From Shimia sp047124445 (GTDB lineage Bacteria > Pseudomonadota > Alphaproteobacteria > Rhodobacterales > Rhodobacteraceae), in assembly GCF_047124445.1 (NCBI RefSeq), contig NZ_CP138921.1:558001-622000 (forward strand): a stretch of 64,000 nt of DNA. Direction: 5' to 3'. The position numbers were made by a program, and so were the translations under genes. The notes under the pieces are model-generated. The model saw only the letters and a list, made by a program, of their open reading frames with translations. It was not told where the DNA came from and searched no databases. Shown here piece after piece: positions 25,479 to 33,484 of this stretch (the stretch's first letter is position 1; the number at the start of each line of letters is the position of its first letter).

Positions 25479-25585
25479 AGCGCGGTAATCCCCAGGTGGC
25501 TTTGGTGACAGATTCGTGACGTTGCGCTTGCCTTAACATGGCCCTAACGTCTCGCAAAGCAAAGCGCGCCATCAGGGAGGCAGAA

Positions 25586-26185
25586 ATGGCCACGATCACC
25601 TATTATTTCTCGACAATTTCTCCGTATACCTATCTCGCAGGCACCCGTTTGGAGGCGATTGCGGCCAAACACGGGGCCGAGATTGTCTATAAACCACTTG
25701 ATATTGTTGCGCTGTTTGGCCGCACGGGGGGCACGCCACCCAAAGAACGTCACGTCAGCCGTCAGGAATACCGGGCGCAGGAATTGGTGCGGCAGGCTAA
25801 GAAGCTGGGCATGGAGTTCAATCTGCAACCGGCGCATTGGCCGACCAATATGGCGCCATCCTCTTATGCTTTTATCGCAGCGGCCAATGCCGGAGGTGGC
25901 GATCTGGGTGCTTTGGCGCATGGGTTCACACGGGCGTGCTGGGCTGAGGAGAAGGACATTGCGCAGGATGAGGTGATCCGCGCTTGTCTGATTGAGGCCG
26001 GGTTTGACCCGGCGCTGGCGGACAGCGGTTTGCTGGTGGGGGCGGAGACCTATGCCCGCAACCTGGATGAAGCGGTGGAAGCGGGGGCCTTTGGCGCGCC
26101 GTTTTACGTGACCGACGATGGGGCGCGGTTCTGGGGGCAGGACCGGTTGGACGATTTGGACGCGCATTTGGCGGGTGAGTTGTAA
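25586..26185 (+). CDS. 2-hydroxychromene-2-carboxylate isomerase / DsbA-family protein
   Basis: Thioredoxin-fold protein of 199 residues of the HCCA isomerase group (kappa-class GST relatives). The N-terminal ITYYFSTISPYTYLAGTRLE replaces the CxxC motif with the S-x-Y-T pattern that binds glutathione. Later segments YKPLDIVALFGRTGGTPP, HWPTNMAPSS and GAFGAPFYVTDDGARFWGQDRL are typical. In naphthalene-type pathways these enzymes isomerise hydroxychromene carboxylates, but the local role is unknown as no aromatic-degradation genes are near. The ATG at 25586 has a GGCAG ribosome site. The hydrolase follows 16 bp on. Confidence 0.85.
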   Translation: MATITYYFSTISPYTYLAGTRLEAIAAKHGAEIVYKPLDIVALFGRTGGTPPKERHVSRQEYRAQELVRQAKKLGMEFNLQPAHWPTNMAPSSYAFIAAANAGGGDLGALAHGFTRACWAEEKDIAQDEVIRACLIEAGFDPALADSGLLVGAETYARNLDEAVEAGAFGAPFYVTDDGARFWGQDRLDDLDAHLAGEL

Positions 26186-26201
26186 GGACACTTTAAGGAC
26201 C

Positions 26202-27005
26202 ATGGCATTGGATAGCAGAAAGACGCCTGACATGCATTGGCGCGTGTTGGGGCAGGGGGCGCGCGCGGCTTTGGCGCTGCATTGCAATCTGGGGCACTCA
26301 GGCGCCTTTCGCGGCATCGGCGCGGTGCTGGACGATCTGTTGACGATTGAGGCGCCGGACATGCCGGGCCATGGGCGCAGTGCAGGCTATGTGCCGGGTA
26401 CATTGACCGGTCAGACCATGCTTGATGCCATTCTGGCGCGGCTGGACGGGCCGGTGGATGTGATTGGGCATTCTTATGGCGGTCTATTGGGACTGCGGCT
26501 GGCGATTGAGCGGCCGGATTTGGTGCGGTCTTTGTCGTTGTTTGAGCCGGTGACGATGTTGGCGGCCAAAGAGGCTGCACCGGAGGCCGTGACCAAGAAC
26601 GATGCGCATATGGGGCAGGTGTTTGCCTTAAACGACGCTGGCGATCCCGAGGCGGCGGTGCGTATGTTTGTGGAGGAATGGGGCGATGGCACGCCGTGGG
26701 AGGCGTTGCCGGAAGAGACCCGCGCGACCTTCACGCGGCAGGTGCCGTTTGTGGTGGCCTCTCAGCAGGATGTGCTGGAAGATGTAGGTAGCATCATGCC
26801 GCGCCTTGGCGAGATTGCCGTGCCGGTGGTGGTGATGGACGGCGCGGAGAGCCCTGCGATTATGAAGCCGGTCTGTGATGGGGTTGCCAGTGCGGTGCAG
26901 AACGGGCGGCGGGTGACCGTTGCGGGTGCCGGGCATATGGGCGCGATCACCCATGCGGATGCTGTGGCGGCTGAGGTGCGGAAGACCGTGATGTCTCTGG
27001 GCTGA
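26202..27005 (+). CDS. Alpha/beta hydrolase
   Basis: Alpha/beta-hydrolase of 267 residues. The oxyanion region ALHCNLGHSGAF, the nucleophile elbow VIGHSYGGLLGLRLA (Ser near residue 91), and a late His in VTVAGAGHMGAITHADAVA complete a plausible catalytic triad. DGAESPAIM contributes the acid. Substrate unknown. The ATG at 26202 is preceded by AAGGAC. It follows the HCCA-isomerase-like gene closely and is probably co-transcribed with it. Confidence 0.85.
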   Translation: MALDSRKTPDMHWRVLGQGARAALALHCNLGHSGAFRGIGAVLDDLLTIEAPDMPGHGRSAGYVPGTLTGQTMLDAILARLDGPVDVIGHSYGGLLGLRLAIERPDLVRSLSLFEPVTMLAAKEAAPEAVTKNDAHMGQVFALNDAGDPEAAVRMFVEEWGDGTPWEALPEETRATFTRQVPFVVASQQDVLEDVGSIMPRLGEIAVPVVVMDGAESPAIMKPVCDGVASAVQNGRRVTVAGAGHMGAITHADAVAAEVRKTVMSLG

Positions 27006-27013
27006 GGTTGGGC

Positions 27014-27634
27014 TCAGCCTTTTAAGCCATTTGGAACGAGTTCGGCTTTGGTCCAATGTACGTCACTTTGGACGTGGCCTTCTCGGACATATTTGCCCAT
27101 ATGCGTTGGCATTTGGCTTTCGAGAAAGGCTGCGGTTGTGCGTACCACAAAGCCTTCCTGTGTTTTGAGGTTTAAGCCTTTTGCCGTCTCTTCAAAAAGG
27201 TTTGCCTTGAAGGGACCGCGATACAGGGTTTTCACGGGTTGTACACCCAACTGAGAGAACCGATCGAGCGTGTCGTCCCAGCTCTGGACCTTGTCATCAA
27301 AGATGAGCGCAAAACCAAGGAAGTATGACGGCAAATCGGTGTAGGCCACGGAGTGTCGCGCGAACAGGTTTTCGCCAACAATGCGTTCGTTTGGTGCCAA
27401 AGCGTAGGAAATGCCCGAAGCGAAAGCCTTAAGCCAATCTCGCGAGGGATGGTATTTGCTGTCGGGGCTCCGCGCGTGGGTGCCGTGCTGGTGGATGGTT
27501 GTGTTTTCGCCGTCCATTTTTTCGGTTATCACGAGATCAGAGACTTCCAATGTCGCCTGTGAGGACATGATTTTGTCATCGTTGGTCGCACCGGGCGAGA
27601 TTGGAATGTGATATGTTCGTCCGTACTTTCGCAT
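27014..27634 (-). CDS. RNA ligase family protein
   Basis: Small nucleotidyltransferase-fold protein of 206 residues. Motif I is ITEKMDGEN with the AMP-accepting Lys39. Motif III-like segments are IVGENLFARHSVAYTDLP (about 86-102). Motif IV is EGFVVR (160-165). Motif V is around HWTKAEL (193-199). This is the ATP-dependent RNA ligase (Rnl2/RNA_ligase) core without a distinct C-terminal domain. It would seal 3'-OH/5'-phosphate RNA ends through an enzyme-AMP intermediate. No polynucleotide kinase, RtcB or tRNA-damage system is adjacent, so its partner is unknown. Convergent with the hydrolase; stop codons are 8 bp apart. Confidence 0.85.
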   Translation of the reverse strand: MRKYGRTYHIPISPGATNDDKIMSSQATLEVSDLVITEKMDGENTTIHQHGTHARSPDSKYHPSRDWLKAFASGISYALAPNERIVGENLFARHSVAYTDLPSYFLGFALIFDDKVQSWDDTLDRFSQLGVQPVKTLYRGPFKANLFEETAKGLNLKTQEGFVVRTTAAFLESQMPTHMGKYVREGHVQSDVHWTKAELVPNGLKG

Positions 27635-27942
27635 AAGTTGAGATGTGGCAGGTTGAGCGGTTCTGGGTCAAGGCAGCGTCGGCCAATTGATTGGCTTTGA
27701 TAAACACCGTGGTCAACAGGACACCCGTACACGAAACGAGAGGCCGCAAGCGAAGTGCTGGCGCTTTGTCGGAGACAGGCCTTCAGTTTGACGGAGCCGC
27801 TTCACCTCTCGCGCGCTCGCTACGCAAGCCCTTGCCGGTCAGTGGCGCAGCATTTGCATTGGAAAAGGCGTTCATAAATACCTTGTTGTTTGTGACAGCG
27901 ACTGGCTACCTTGGGTTGCGTTTAACTCAGTCGGAAGCCGTA
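27635..27942. other. 308-bp divergent intergenic region
   Basis: Lies between the RNA ligase and serine-hydrolase starts. An open frame from 27691 joins the hydrolase but lacks a convincing start. A perfect inverted repeat GCCAAT-TG-ATTGGC at 27682-27695, 48 bp before the RNA-ligase ATG, is a candidate operator. Confidence 0.5.
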
Positions 27943-29025
27943 ATGCTTAAGTGGTTCTTTTGTGCTTTTGTCGCTCTGACATCAGTCGTTTTTGTCTGGG
28001 CCACTGTGCCGCGCGTTTGGAACCCGTCTCCAGAGACACAAACCGAGCACAGTTTTGCGGATTTCGACACCTCCCAAATAGAGGCGCTTTGGCCTGCTCC
28101 GGGGCCGGATGATCGCAAGCGGGCGCGTATGGTTTTGTACAAAGGTGATGTCATTTTTGCCGATGGGCCGACTGATCTGATCATGAATACCCACTCGATG
28201 CGCAAATCCGTCATGAGCCTGATGTGTGGCATTGCGGTGGATAAGGGGCTGATTGATCTTGACAAAACGCTGGCTGAGTTAGGCATCGATGAGAATATCC
28301 CCCTCACGGCGCAGGAAAAAACGGCGACCATCCGGGATTTGTTGATGTTCCGGTCTGGAGTGTTTTTACCTGCCGCCGGGGAACATGACGCGCAGATCAC
28401 GGATCGGCCGCAGCGGGACAGCTATGAACCCGGCGCGTACTTCTTTGCCAATAATTTTGATGCCAATGCGCTTGGCACAATCTTTGTGCAGGAAACCGGC
28501 TATGAGATTGGCGCGTTTATGGAAGAGTTTTTGGCAAAGCCCTTGGGGATGCAGGATTTTCAGGCTGAGAACGTGATTATGGGCGACCCGTGGTTTATGC
28601 CCAGCACGGACACGCGACACCCGCACTACCACACCTATATGAGCGCACGGGATTTTGCGCGGGTTGGCATGATGGTGGCACAAGGGGGCGTGTGGCGGGG
28701 GCAGCAGGTTGTGCCGGAAAGTTGGATTGCGCTCTCAACCGCGCCGCACAGTGATCTGCGCGACAATCATATTGGATATGGGCAATACAGCCATGCCGGG
28801 TATCTTTGGTGGCTAAAGGACGCGGATGGCACGATTTGGACCGACGGCTACGGCGAGCACTTTATGATGATTGATGCGGCGCGGGATCTGGTGCTGATCG
28901 AGCGGAATTATACCGGCAACTCGTATCTGAGCACCGGGCTTTGGATGTTTGTGTACGGCAGCCGCTCGCAATCCCTGCATGGGATGCGCGCGGCTTATGA
29001 ATGGTTGGTGCAAGAAGGGCTTTGA
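27943..29025 (+). CDS. Beta-lactamase-family serine hydrolase, membrane-anchored
   Basis: Protein of 360 residues. A signal-anchor helix (LKWFFCAFVALTSVVFVWATV) is followed by a class-C beta-lactamase/esterase fold. The SxxK motif is SMRK in NTHSMRKSVMSLM. The usual YxN motif of the group (in FxYNNWDFNALG-like context) reads FFANNFDANALG here, so the expected Tyr is Ala. Later DGYGEHFMMIDAARDLVLI supplies an H/G-type third motif. Likely a periplasmic esterase, amidase or inactive relative rather than a resistance enzyme. The ATG at 27943 has GGAAG upstream; the open frame continues upstream to 27691 without signal character. Confidence 0.8.
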   Translation: MLKWFFCAFVALTSVVFVWATVPRVWNPSPETQTEHSFADFDTSQIEALWPAPGPDDRKRARMVLYKGDVIFADGPTDLIMNTHSMRKSVMSLMCGIAVDKGLIDLDKTLAELGIDENIPLTAQEKTATIRDLLMFRSGVFLPAAGEHDAQITDRPQRDSYEPGAYFFANNFDANALGTIFVQETGYEIGAFMEEFLAKPLGMQDFQAENVIMGDPWFMPSTDTRHPHYHTYMSARDFARVGMMVAQGGVWRGQQVVPESWIALSTAPHSDLRDNHIGYGQYSHAGYLWWLKDADGTIWTDGYGEHFMMIDAARDLVLIERNYTGNSYLSTGLWMFVYGSRSQSLHGMRAAYEWLVQEGL

Positions 29026-29032
29026 TTGCGCC

Positions 29033-29251
29033 CTAGGCGCCCGACAGGATCATATCCCGCACTTTCACAGCCTTCTCAAAGTGATCCAGCTCATGGGTTT
29101 GGATCCACCATGTGGCGGCTTCCATCAGCAGTTCGGGGTTGTCGTTCTTGTTGGCAAAGAAGGCATAGAAGGACAGGCCGACGGTTTCGCCTTTCTTGGC
29201 GATTTTGTCGTTGCATATCTGAACTGCTTTGGTGCGCAGGCTGTCTCGCAT
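29033..29251 (-). CDS. Small conserved-type protein (possibly DUF6500)
   Basis: Protein of 72 residues, mostly helical, with MRDSLRTKAVQICNDKIAKKGETVGLSF at the start and LLMEAATWWIQTHELDHFEKAVKVRDMIL at the end. I recall similar short proteins labelled DUF6500 but cannot confirm it here. No signal peptide. It is the last gene of the minus-strand run; its start is 4 bp from the threonine aldolase stop, so translation may be coupled. Confidence 0.65.
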   Translation of the reverse strand: MRDSLRTKAVQICNDKIAKKGETVGLSFYAFFANKNDNPELLMEAATWWIQTHELDHFEKAVKVRDMILSGA

Positions 29252-29255
29252 CGCG

Positions 29256-30305
29256 TTATTTCCCTGCTGCCAGATCGAGGAACTGGTCGATCATCTCTTT
29301 GCTGAGCGACCAGTCGCAGACCAAACGCGCGGTGACCATCTCGGCATCGTCGCCATCCAGCGTGCCGTCCCAGAGGTGGTAGGCGGCGCCGGCGTCCAGC
29401 AGGCGTTTGTGGGTGGCGCGGGGCAGGGCGACAAACAACATGTTGGCCTGTGACGGGTATTTGAAGGTGGCGCCAAGCGCGCGCAACCCGCCCGCGAGAT
29501 GGGCGGCGTTGGCGTTGGCTTTGGTGGCGGCTTCGATCCAGACGTCGTCTTGCAGGTAGCCAAGCATTTGCGCGGAGAGGTAGCGGTGTTTGGAGAACAG
29601 GTGGCCGCCGCGTTTACGGCGCAGTTCAAATTCCCAGGCATGTTTGGGATCAAAGAAGATCACCGCTTCGACACCCATGCAGCCATTTTTAGTCCCGCCG
29701 AAGCTGACCGCGTCGACACCGGCTTTCCAGGTCATTTCGGCAGGCGTGCAGCCCAAGGCGACCATGGCGTTGGTGAAGCGCGCGCCGTCCAGATGCACCG
29801 GCAAGTCGTAGGATTTGGCGACATCACAGAGGGCGGTGAGCTCGGCCAATGTGTAGACCGTGCCGTACTCGGTGACCTGCGTGATCGAGACAGGGCCGCG
29901 TTGCGGGCCGTGTACGCCGCGGGTTTCTTCGCCTTCGATGGCGGCGCGCAGGCTGTCTGGTGTCATCTTGTCGACGTCTTTGTCCGCCGCCAATGTGAGC
30001 TTGGCGCCGCCGGTGTAAAATTCAGGTGCGTTGCACTCGTCTTTGTGGATGTGGGCCACCTCAGAGCAGAAGATGGTTTGCCAAGGATCACAAAGGGTTG
30101 CGAGCGCCAGTGAGTTTGCGGTGGTGCCGGTGGAGACCAGATAGACCGCGGCCTCTGGGGCCTCAAAAATTTCGCGGATTTTGGCGGTGACCTGTGCCAT
30201 TTCGACGTCGTCGCCATAGCCCATGGCGTAGCCTTCGTTGGCTTTGGTGATGGCGGCGAGGACCTCGGGCAGTGCGGCGCCGGAGTTGTCAGAGGCAAAA
30301 TGCAT
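29256..30305 (-). CDS. ltaE: Low-specificity L-threonine aldolase
   Basis: PLP enzyme of 349 residues, fold-type I, cleaving threonine or allo-threonine to glycine and acetaldehyde. The N-terminus HFASDNSGAALPEVLAA, the HIHKDECNAPEF segment, HLDGARFTNAMVALG, and the PLP-lysine site SFGGTKNGCMGVEAVIFFD (Lys in GGTKNG) are diagnostic. The ATG at 30305 overlaps the YcgN stop by one base (TAATG). The gene belongs to the run ribF-ycgN-ltaE. Confidence 0.93.
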   Translation of the reverse strand: MHFASDNSGAALPEVLAAITKANEGYAMGYGDDVEMAQVTAKIREIFEAPEAAVYLVSTGTTANSLALATLCDPWQTIFCSEVAHIHKDECNAPEFYTGGAKLTLAADKDVDKMTPDSLRAAIEGEETRGVHGPQRGPVSITQVTEYGTVYTLAELTALCDVAKSYDLPVHLDGARFTNAMVALGCTPAEMTWKAGVDAVSFGGTKNGCMGVEAVIFFDPKHAWEFELRRKRGGHLFSKHRYLSAQMLGYLQDDVWIEAATKANANAAHLAGGLRALGATFKYPSQANMLFVALPRATHKRLLDAGAAYHLWDGTLDGDDAEMVTARLVCDWSLSKEMIDQFLDLAAGK

Positions 30306-30802
30306 TAGGAGGGCTCCTCGATGATAAAGTCTTCCCACTGCTCCAGCGGGGTATCGAATTCGGACACGGTTTGATGTTGAACCGAGACGCCTGCGTCATG
30401 CACGGTGTCCGGTGTGCCGGAGATCAGCGGGTGCCAGTCGTAGAGTGGCTTGCCTTCCCAGATCAGGCGGTAGGCGCAGGTTTGCGGCAGCCAGTAGGCG
30501 TGCTCATCGATGTTCTTGGGCGTCATAACGATGCATTCCGGCACAAACTGGTGGCGGATGTCGTATTGCGTGCAGCGGCAGGTGTCGTCGTCCAGCAGGC
30601 GGCAGGCGACGCGGGTCAGGGCGACCTCGCCGGTGTCTTCGTCCTCAAGCTTGTTGAGGCAGCATTTGCCACAGCCATCACAAAGCGCTTCCCACTCTTT
30701 GTCGTTGAGCGAGGTGAGCGGTTTCTTTTCCCAGAAACGTTTGGCAAGGCCGTGGCGTGCGATGGGATCGCTGGGGGCTTTCAGAAATGGCGGGCGGGTC
30801 AT
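30305..30802 (-). CDS. YcgN-family cysteine cluster protein (UPF0260)
   Basis: Protein of 165 residues of the YcgN/UPF0260 family, whose function is unestablished. It carries the family cysteine cluster: CDGCGKCCLNKLED near residues 41-54, CRLLDDDTCRCTQY near 67-80, CIVMTP and the later Cys in LPQTCAYR. The pattern suggests a bound metal or Fe-S cluster. The conserved C-terminal half includes WEGKPLYDWHPLISGTPDTVHDAG. Start overlaps ribF by 4 bp (ATGA) and its stop overlaps ltaE, so the three are translationally coupled. Confidence 0.9.
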   Translation of the reverse strand: MTRPPFLKAPSDPIARHGLAKRFWEKKPLTSLNDKEWEALCDGCGKCCLNKLEDEDTGEVALTRVACRLLDDDTCRCTQYDIRHQFVPECIVMTPKNIDEHAYWLPQTCAYRLIWEGKPLYDWHPLISGTPDTVHDAGVSVQHQTVSEFDTPLEQWEDFIIEEPS

Positions 30803-31731
30803 AAGGCGCTCAGGATTTGGCGGGCTTGGTCGCAGTCGGCACCCATTTGGGTGATCAGCGCCTCAAGGTTGTCGAATTTGAGTTCCGGGCGCAGGTAGTC
30901 CACGAGGCCAACGGACAGCGTGTGGCCGTAGAGATCGCCTGAAAAATCAAAGAGATAGGTCTCGATGTTGGCTTTGTTTTCGCCAAACATTGGGCGGGTG
31001 CCAATGGAGGCGGCGCCATGATAGCTGCCCTGATGTGGGCCATCGAGCACGTCGACCAACACGGCGTAGACGCCGTATTTGGGCTGGTGCAGATCGTCGA
31101 TGGACATGTTGGCGGTTGGGAAGCCAAGCTCGCGGCCCCGTTGTTCGCCGCCAATCACCGGGCCGTCGATGCGGTGCCAGTGGCCCAGCATGTTGGCTGC
31201 ATCGCGCGGGCGGCCGTCGGTGAGAGCCTGACGGATGGACGTGGAGGACACCTGACCGTCGCCGCCTTGCACCAGCAGCGCGATGGTGACGCCAAAGCCG
31301 TAGGTTTCGCCAAAGGCGACAAGGTCCTCGGCGGTGCCTTTGCGGCCTTTGCCAAAACAGAAATCGGCGCCAACTACCACATGGGCGAGGCCGAGGCCTT
31401 CGGCGATCACGTCGCGGGCAAATTCTTCTGGCGTGAGGCTGGACAGTGCGGTGTTGAACGGCAGCTCATAGAGCTTGTCGACGCCGAGCTTCTCCAAACG
31501 GTGTGCGCGGGTTTCAGCGCTGGCCAAGCGGAACGGTGGGGCGTCAGGCGCGAAGTACTCACGCGGGTGCGGTTCAAACGTCATGATGCCCAAAGGCGCG
31601 TCTGGCGCAGCTTTGCGGGCGAGGTCGATCACCGATTGGTGACCCAAATGCACGCCGTCAAAATTGCCAATCGCGACGCTGGCGCCGCGATCTTGAGGGG
31701 TCACAAACTGATAGTCGCGAATGATCTGCAT
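30799..31731 (-). CDS. ribF: Bifunctional riboflavin kinase / FMN adenylyltransferase
   Basis: RibF, 310 residues, converts riboflavin to FMN and then FAD. The N-terminal adenylyltransferase domain shows VAIGNFDGVHLGHQSVI, the FGKGRKGTAEDL segment and the SSTSIRQAL motif. The C-terminal kinase domain shows GRELGFPTANM and the Gly-rich GAASIGTRPMFGENKANIETYLFDF. Length is canonical. It heads the overlapping ribF-ycgN-ltaE set. FAD supply could matter for the flavin reductase fusion elsewhere in the window, but there is no direct link. Confidence 0.96.
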   Translation of the reverse strand: MQIIRDYQFVTPQDRGASVAIGNFDGVHLGHQSVIDLARKAAPDAPLGIMTFEPHPREYFAPDAPPFRLASAETRAHRLEKLGVDKLYELPFNTALSSLTPEEFARDVIAEGLGLAHVVVGADFCFGKGRKGTAEDLVAFGETYGFGVTIALLVQGGDGQVSSTSIRQALTDGRPRDAANMLGHWHRIDGPVIGGEQRGRELGFPTANMSIDDLHQPKYGVYAVLVDVLDGPHQGSYHGAASIGTRPMFGENKANIETYLFDFSGDLYGHTLSVGLVDYLRPELKFDNLEALITQMGADCDQARQILSAL

Positions 31732-31806
31732 GTGGCAGGGTTAGCCCCTTGATGCGCAAGGTGCAAGAGAGGACGCGACGGCGGTGTGTGGGGCATGGGG
31801 GTGACA

Positions 31807-31873
31807 GGAGGGGCCAGCCCCTCCGGCCCGCATTGGCGGGCCTCCTCCCCGAGATATTTTGGAAGGAGAAAAC
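31807..31873 (+). repeat. Rhodobacterales-type extragenic double-hairpin element, copy 1
   Basis: Intergenic element between ribF and the MaoC gene. It has hairpin GAGGGGC-CA-GCCCCTC, then GGCCCGC-ATTG-GCGGGCC, then the tail CCCCGAGATATTTTGGAAGG. The same order occurs at 35817-35880. I recall this type of sequence as recurrent in roseobacter genomes. Confidence 0.8.
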
Positions 31874-31881
31874 GGTTGGAG

Positions 31882-32325
31882 TTAGTCCAGCTTGCGCGAC
31901 GGCGCGAGCACGGTGGCTTCGCCGGCGAGAACTTTCTTGCCCTCCACCATGCAGGCGCAATCGAGTTTCACGCGGCGTTTGCCCATGTCGATGTCGGTTA
32001 CGGTCACAGAGGCCACCACGGTGTCGTCGGGGCGCACCGGCGCAAGGAATTTCAGCGACTGGCCCATGTAGATGGTGCCATGGCCAGGCAGTTGCTCGCC
32101 AATCACTGCGGAGATCAAACCGGCGGTGAGCATGCCGTGGGCGATGCGGCCGCCAAACATGGTGTCTTGGGCATACTCTTCGTCCAGGTGCACCGGGTTG
32201 TGGTCGGTGGACACGGCGGCAAACATCTCGATGTCCTGATCGGTCACGGTTTTGCGCACGTAGCGGGTCATACCGATTTCGAGGTCTTCGATAAAGATTG
32301 TGCCGCGGGGCAGGTTGTCCAACAT
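31882..32325 (-). CDS. MaoC-family hotdog dehydratase
   Basis: Hotdog-fold protein of 147 residues of the MaoC group, which hydrate enoyl-CoA or related thioesters. The hydratase-2 motif appears as FAAVSTDHNPVHLDEEYA with catalytic-type Asp and His, followed by FGGRIAHGMLTAGLISAVIGEQLPG, a strong family signature. The ATG at 32325 (MLDNLPRGTIFIEDLEIG) is chosen over an upstream start. The acyl substrate is unknown. It lies 106 bp downstream of the HAD gene's stop in the same direction. Confidence 0.9.
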   Translation of the reverse strand: MLDNLPRGTIFIEDLEIGMTRYVRKTVTDQDIEMFAAVSTDHNPVHLDEEYAQDTMFGGRIAHGMLTAGLISAVIGEQLPGHGTIYMGQSLKFLAPVRPDDTVVASVTVTDIDMGKRRVKLDCACMVEGKKVLAGEATVLAPSRKLD

Positions 32326-32431
32326 TTGGCCCTCCGATTTTCTGGATTGGCTGTGCAACTTAATAACGCTGATTGCGCTAGCTTCGTAATTTTATTACTT
32401 CGCAGTCGCAGAAAAATCAAGCGTTTTTGTG

Positions 32432-33307
32432 TTAACGCAGTTTGCCAATCGCAAATTGTGGGGTGACCTGCTGTTCTGCGAGGTAATTCGTTAACGCGGC
32501 TTCATCTGGTTGGTGGGCGGTTTTGGTCTCCGCTGCGGCGAGGCCGCCGGTGATAAAGAGCGAATCGATGTTTTCGCCCATGGCGCCGGAGATGTCGGTG
32601 TGGGGGCCGTCGCCGATGGCGAGGATGTCCTCGTCCGCGATGGTCACGCCAAGGGCTGCGAGGCGGCGGCGGGCGAGGTCGTAGATCGGCGGGTGAGGTT
32701 TGCCGAAGTACAGGCTTTCGCCGCCCATTTCGGTGTAGAGTTTGGCCAGCGCCCCTGCGCACCACTCACGCACCTCTCCGCGATCCACCACGATGTCGGG
32801 GTTGGCGCACAGGAGCTTCATGCCTTTGGTTTTGGCATAGAGAAAGTCGGCGCGGTTCACGTCCGGGTCCGCCATGGTGTCAAAGGGGCCGCAGCAGACA
32901 ACGCCTTCGGCCTCAGACAGCGGTACCCGTTGAATGTCGACAGGGTTGTCAAGGATTTCAAGTGGTTGGAAGAAGCCTGCGTCGCGTTGCCATTCGCCCA
33001 TGAAGTAGACCTTTTCGCCTACGGCACCATTGAACATGGCCGAGCGTGCGCTGTCCCCAGAGGTGGCGATGGTGTCATAGGCATCATCGGGCACGCCAAA
33101 GGAGCCAAGCTGTTCCGCCACACCGGCGCGGGGTTTGGGAGAGTTGGTGACCAGCACTACAATGCCGCCTTGGGCGCGGTAGGCTTGCAGGGCGGCGACG
33201 GCCTCTGGGTAGGCGGTGACGCCGTTGTGCACACAGCCCCAGAGGTCGACAAACAGCGCTTTGTAATTGTCGGAAATCTCGGCGAGTGAGGAAACGATCT
33301 GGGTCAT
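32432..33307 (-). CDS. HAD-family sugar-phosphatase-like protein (TIGR01459 type)
   Basis: HAD hydrolase of 291 residues with a NagD-type cap. The N-terminal motif reads ALFVDLWGCVHNGVTAYP, where the second catalytic Asp of the DxD motif is replaced by Trp, a pattern I associate with this subgroup. Later motifs are VVLVTNSPKPRAGV and LAIGDGPHTDISGAMGENIDSLFITGG for magnesium binding. The substrate is unknown; with the general acid Asp changed, phosphatase activity could be weak or altered. It lies in the roseobacter run of HAD, MaoC, ribF. Confidence 0.88.
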   Translation of the reverse strand: MTQIVSSLAEISDNYKALFVDLWGCVHNGVTAYPEAVAALQAYRAQGGIVVLVTNSPKPRAGVAEQLGSFGVPDDAYDTIATSGDSARSAMFNGAVGEKVYFMGEWQRDAGFFQPLEILDNPVDIQRVPLSEAEGVVCCGPFDTMADPDVNRADFLYAKTKGMKLLCANPDIVVDRGEVREWCAGALAKLYTEMGGESLYFGKPHPPIYDLARRRLAALGVTIADEDILAIGDGPHTDISGAMGENIDSLFITGGLAAAETKTAHQPDEAALTNYLAEQQVTPQFAIGKLR

Positions 33308-33418
33308 GGGGCAGTCCTGCGCGTGAAGTGTTGCGCAAGGTATGGCAGGGGCATTTCCAGAGTGCCAGCGATTCCGGTGGGCGATGTGCTGCGGCGCAGC
33401 AGTTAACGGCCAAAACTC

Positions 33419-33454
33419 ACGTCGGTATCTTGTCGGTATCGCGACTGTTTTGCG
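33419..33454 (+). repeat. Dispersed 36-bp repeat, copy B
   Basis: Matches 18232-18267 at 33 of 36 positions in the same orientation. It lies 31 bp beyond the stop of the minus-strand glycosyltransferase and 112 bp before the HAD start. A short TGCTGC-GGC-GCAGCA hairpin lies nearby at 33387-33401. Confidence 0.75.
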
Positions 33455-33484
33455 GAGGTGGGGACTTTTGCTGCGTTGCAGAAA

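Noticed and set aside
24348..25508. Plus-strand open frame of 386 codons opposite prs
   Set aside because: Begins inside the sulfatase terminator and is antisense to prs.
27691..27942. N-terminal extension of the serine hydrolase from a TTG
   Set aside because: It has no ribosome site and hides the obvious signal-anchor start at 27943; composition is unlike a leader.
27943..29025. Call as an antibiotic-resistance beta-lactamase
   Set aside because: The fold is class-C-like, but the YxN tyrosine is absent and the anchor and context fit an esterase-type relative.
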